From: Bradyrhizobium sp.
Lineage (GTDB): Bacteria > Pseudomonadota > Alphaproteobacteria > Rhizobiales > Xanthobacteraceae
Assembly: GCA_028290305.1 (NCBI GenBank)
Contig: JAQGKC010000318.1
Span: 1 to 64,000, forward strand
DNA length: 64,000 nucleotides
Direction of reading: 5' to 3'
Below are positions 63,133 through 64,000 of this stretch, piece after piece; position 1 is the stretch's first letter; the number at the start of each line of letters is the position of its first letter. The notes beneath the pieces are model-generated. The model was not told the DNA's origin, ran no database searches, and saw only the letters and a program-made list of their open reading frames with translations. The position numbers and the translations under genes were made by a program.

Positions 63133-64000
63133 TCAGACTCGGCGGCTGATGGTCGAGCGCAGGCGCGGATCGACCACCGTGTAGAGAATGTCGACCACGA
63201 GATTGATGGTGACGAAGATCAGGGACACCATCAGCAAATAGGCCGCCATGATCGGAATATCGACATTTTGCACCGCTTGCAGGAACAGCAGCCCCATGCC
63301 TGGCCATTGGAATACGGTTTCCGTAATGATCGCAAATGCAATAACCGAGCCAAATTGCAAACCGGCGACGGTGATGACGGGAACCAGGGTGTTCTTGAGG
63401 GCGTGACCGAAGTGAATCGCGCGCGTCGTCAATCCACGCGCCCGCGCGAAGCGGATATAGTCGGTGCGCAGGACCTCGAGCATCTCGGCCCGCACCAACC
63501 GCATGATCAATGTCATCTGGAACAGGCCGAGCGTGACCGACGGCATGATCAGGGCCTTGAGACCTGAAACAGTAAGCAGCCCGGTGGTCCACCAGCCGAT
63601 CCGTACGACATCGCCGCGGCCGAACGACGGCAGCCAGCCCAGCACCACAGCGAACAGGTAAATCAGCAGGATGCCGATCAGGAAGGTCGGCAGCGAGATT
63701 CCGATCAGCGAGATCGCCTGGAATACTTTGGCGAGAAGGGAGTCGCGTTTCAGCGCTGAATAGACCCCCATCAGAATGCCGAGCACCATCGCGAGAATGG
63801 TGGCGCAGGTCGCGAGTTCCAGCGTGGCCGGCATCCGCTCCATCAGCAGGTTCGCGACCGGCTGGCGAAACTGGTACGACACCCCGAACTTGAACTGGAT
63901 CGCGTTGCCGAAATACCGCGCGAACTGCACCGGCACGGGATCGTCGAGACCGAGCGATTTGCGAACTTCGGCGCGCTCGGCTGGCGGGGTGTCGAGCGAG
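63133..64000 (-). CDS. Peptide-type ABC transporter permease (DppB/OppB family), 5' end outside the window
   Basis: The frame is open to the window edge, giving the last 289 or so residues of a DppB-like permease. Visible features are RVxRAEMLEVLRTDYIRFARARG (the EAA-type loop region) and LVVDILYTVVDPRLR at the end. The segment nearest the edge (AEVRKSLGLDDPVPVQFARYFGN) corresponds to the loop after the first membrane helix, so only the first 30-45 residues are missing. The operon's binding protein is probably encoded just to the right. Confidence 0.92.
   Translation of the reverse strand, partial: SLDTPPAERAEVRKSLGLDDPVPVQFARYFGNAIQFKFGVSYQFRQPVANLLMERMPATLELATCATILAMVLGILMGVYSALKRDSLLAKVFQAISLIGISLPTFLIGILLIYLFAVVLGWLPSFGRGDVVRIGWWTTGLLTVSGLKALIMPSVTLGLFQMTLIMRLVRAEMLEVLRTDYIRFARARGLTTRAIHFGHALKNTLVPVITVAGLQFGSVIAFAIITETVFQWPGMGLLFLQAVQNVDIPIMAAYLLMVSLIFVTINLVVDILYTVVDPRLRSTISRRV

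Overview
The window looks like chromosomal DNA of a Bradyrhizobium-type alphaproteobacterium (Nitrobacteraceae). Evidence: high GC; tightly packed operons of catabolic and transport genes; a nitrate-assimilation operon in the order narK - single-domain globin - flavoprotein - nasC, as I recall it from Bradyrhizobium japonicum/diazoefficiens; a P450 and reductase close to Rhodopseudomonas CYP199A and palustrisredoxin reductase; and several families of short palindromic repeats at operon borders. I see no rRNA, tRNA, CRISPR array, prophage or intact insertion sequence. The only mobile DNA is the tail of an IS481-like transposase at the left edge.

Layout. 1-2.5 kb: transposase remnant, beta-lactamase-fold esterase, hydroxyquinol/catechol-type intradiol dioxygenase. 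2.8-8.7 kb: nitrate assimilation operon. 8.8-11.7 kb: SMP-30 protein, aldo/keto reductase, EamA permease. 11.7-16.3 kb: Lrp regulator divergent from an AceE-like E1 enzyme, then an aldehyde dehydrogenase. 16.5-23.6 kb: oxidative sugar-acid module (lactonase, uronate dehydrogenase, IlvD/Edd dehydratase, TRAP transporter). 23.6-27 kb: enoyl-CoA hydratase divergent from a CYP199-like P450 plus its reductase. 27-32.3 kb: PfkB kinase, glutamate dehydrogenase with a coupled VOC protein, an atypical PyrD paralogue and a TetR regulator. 32.6-40 kb: seven-gene operon joining a NitT/TauT-type ABC transporter to four enzymes including a DUF993 protein. 40.1-42.6 kb: a second P450 divergent from a split thiamine-diphosphate decarboxylase. 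42.6-47.7 kb: TetR-controlled RND efflux pump. 47.8-53.8 kb: ABC binding-protein gene with an amber codon, hybrid sensor kinase, receiver protein, a receiver-cyclase gene with a one-base frameshift, and a possible CnbZ-like deaminase. 53.8-64 kb (all minus strand): two peptide-type ABC permease pairs, one ATPase pair, one binding protein, a gamma-glutamyltransferase and a DUF1028 protein.

The genes add up to a versatile soil heterotroph. Nitrate is imported and reduced (NarK, NasC fed by Flp, globin against nitric oxide). Uronic acids are probably oxidised to aldarates and dehydrated. Aromatic acids are attacked by P450s and a ring-cleaving dioxygenase, and gamma-glutamyl peptides are probably imported and cut inside the cell. 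The least explained pieces are the DUF993 operon, the orphan E1/Lrp pair, the Cys-type PyrD paralogue and the gamma-glutamyltransferase/DUF1028/double-permease locus. Two genes carry apparent single-site lesions (amber codon at 47863, missing G near 52111) that need raw reads to confirm. All product names rest on reading motifs and remembered family resemblance; no search was run.
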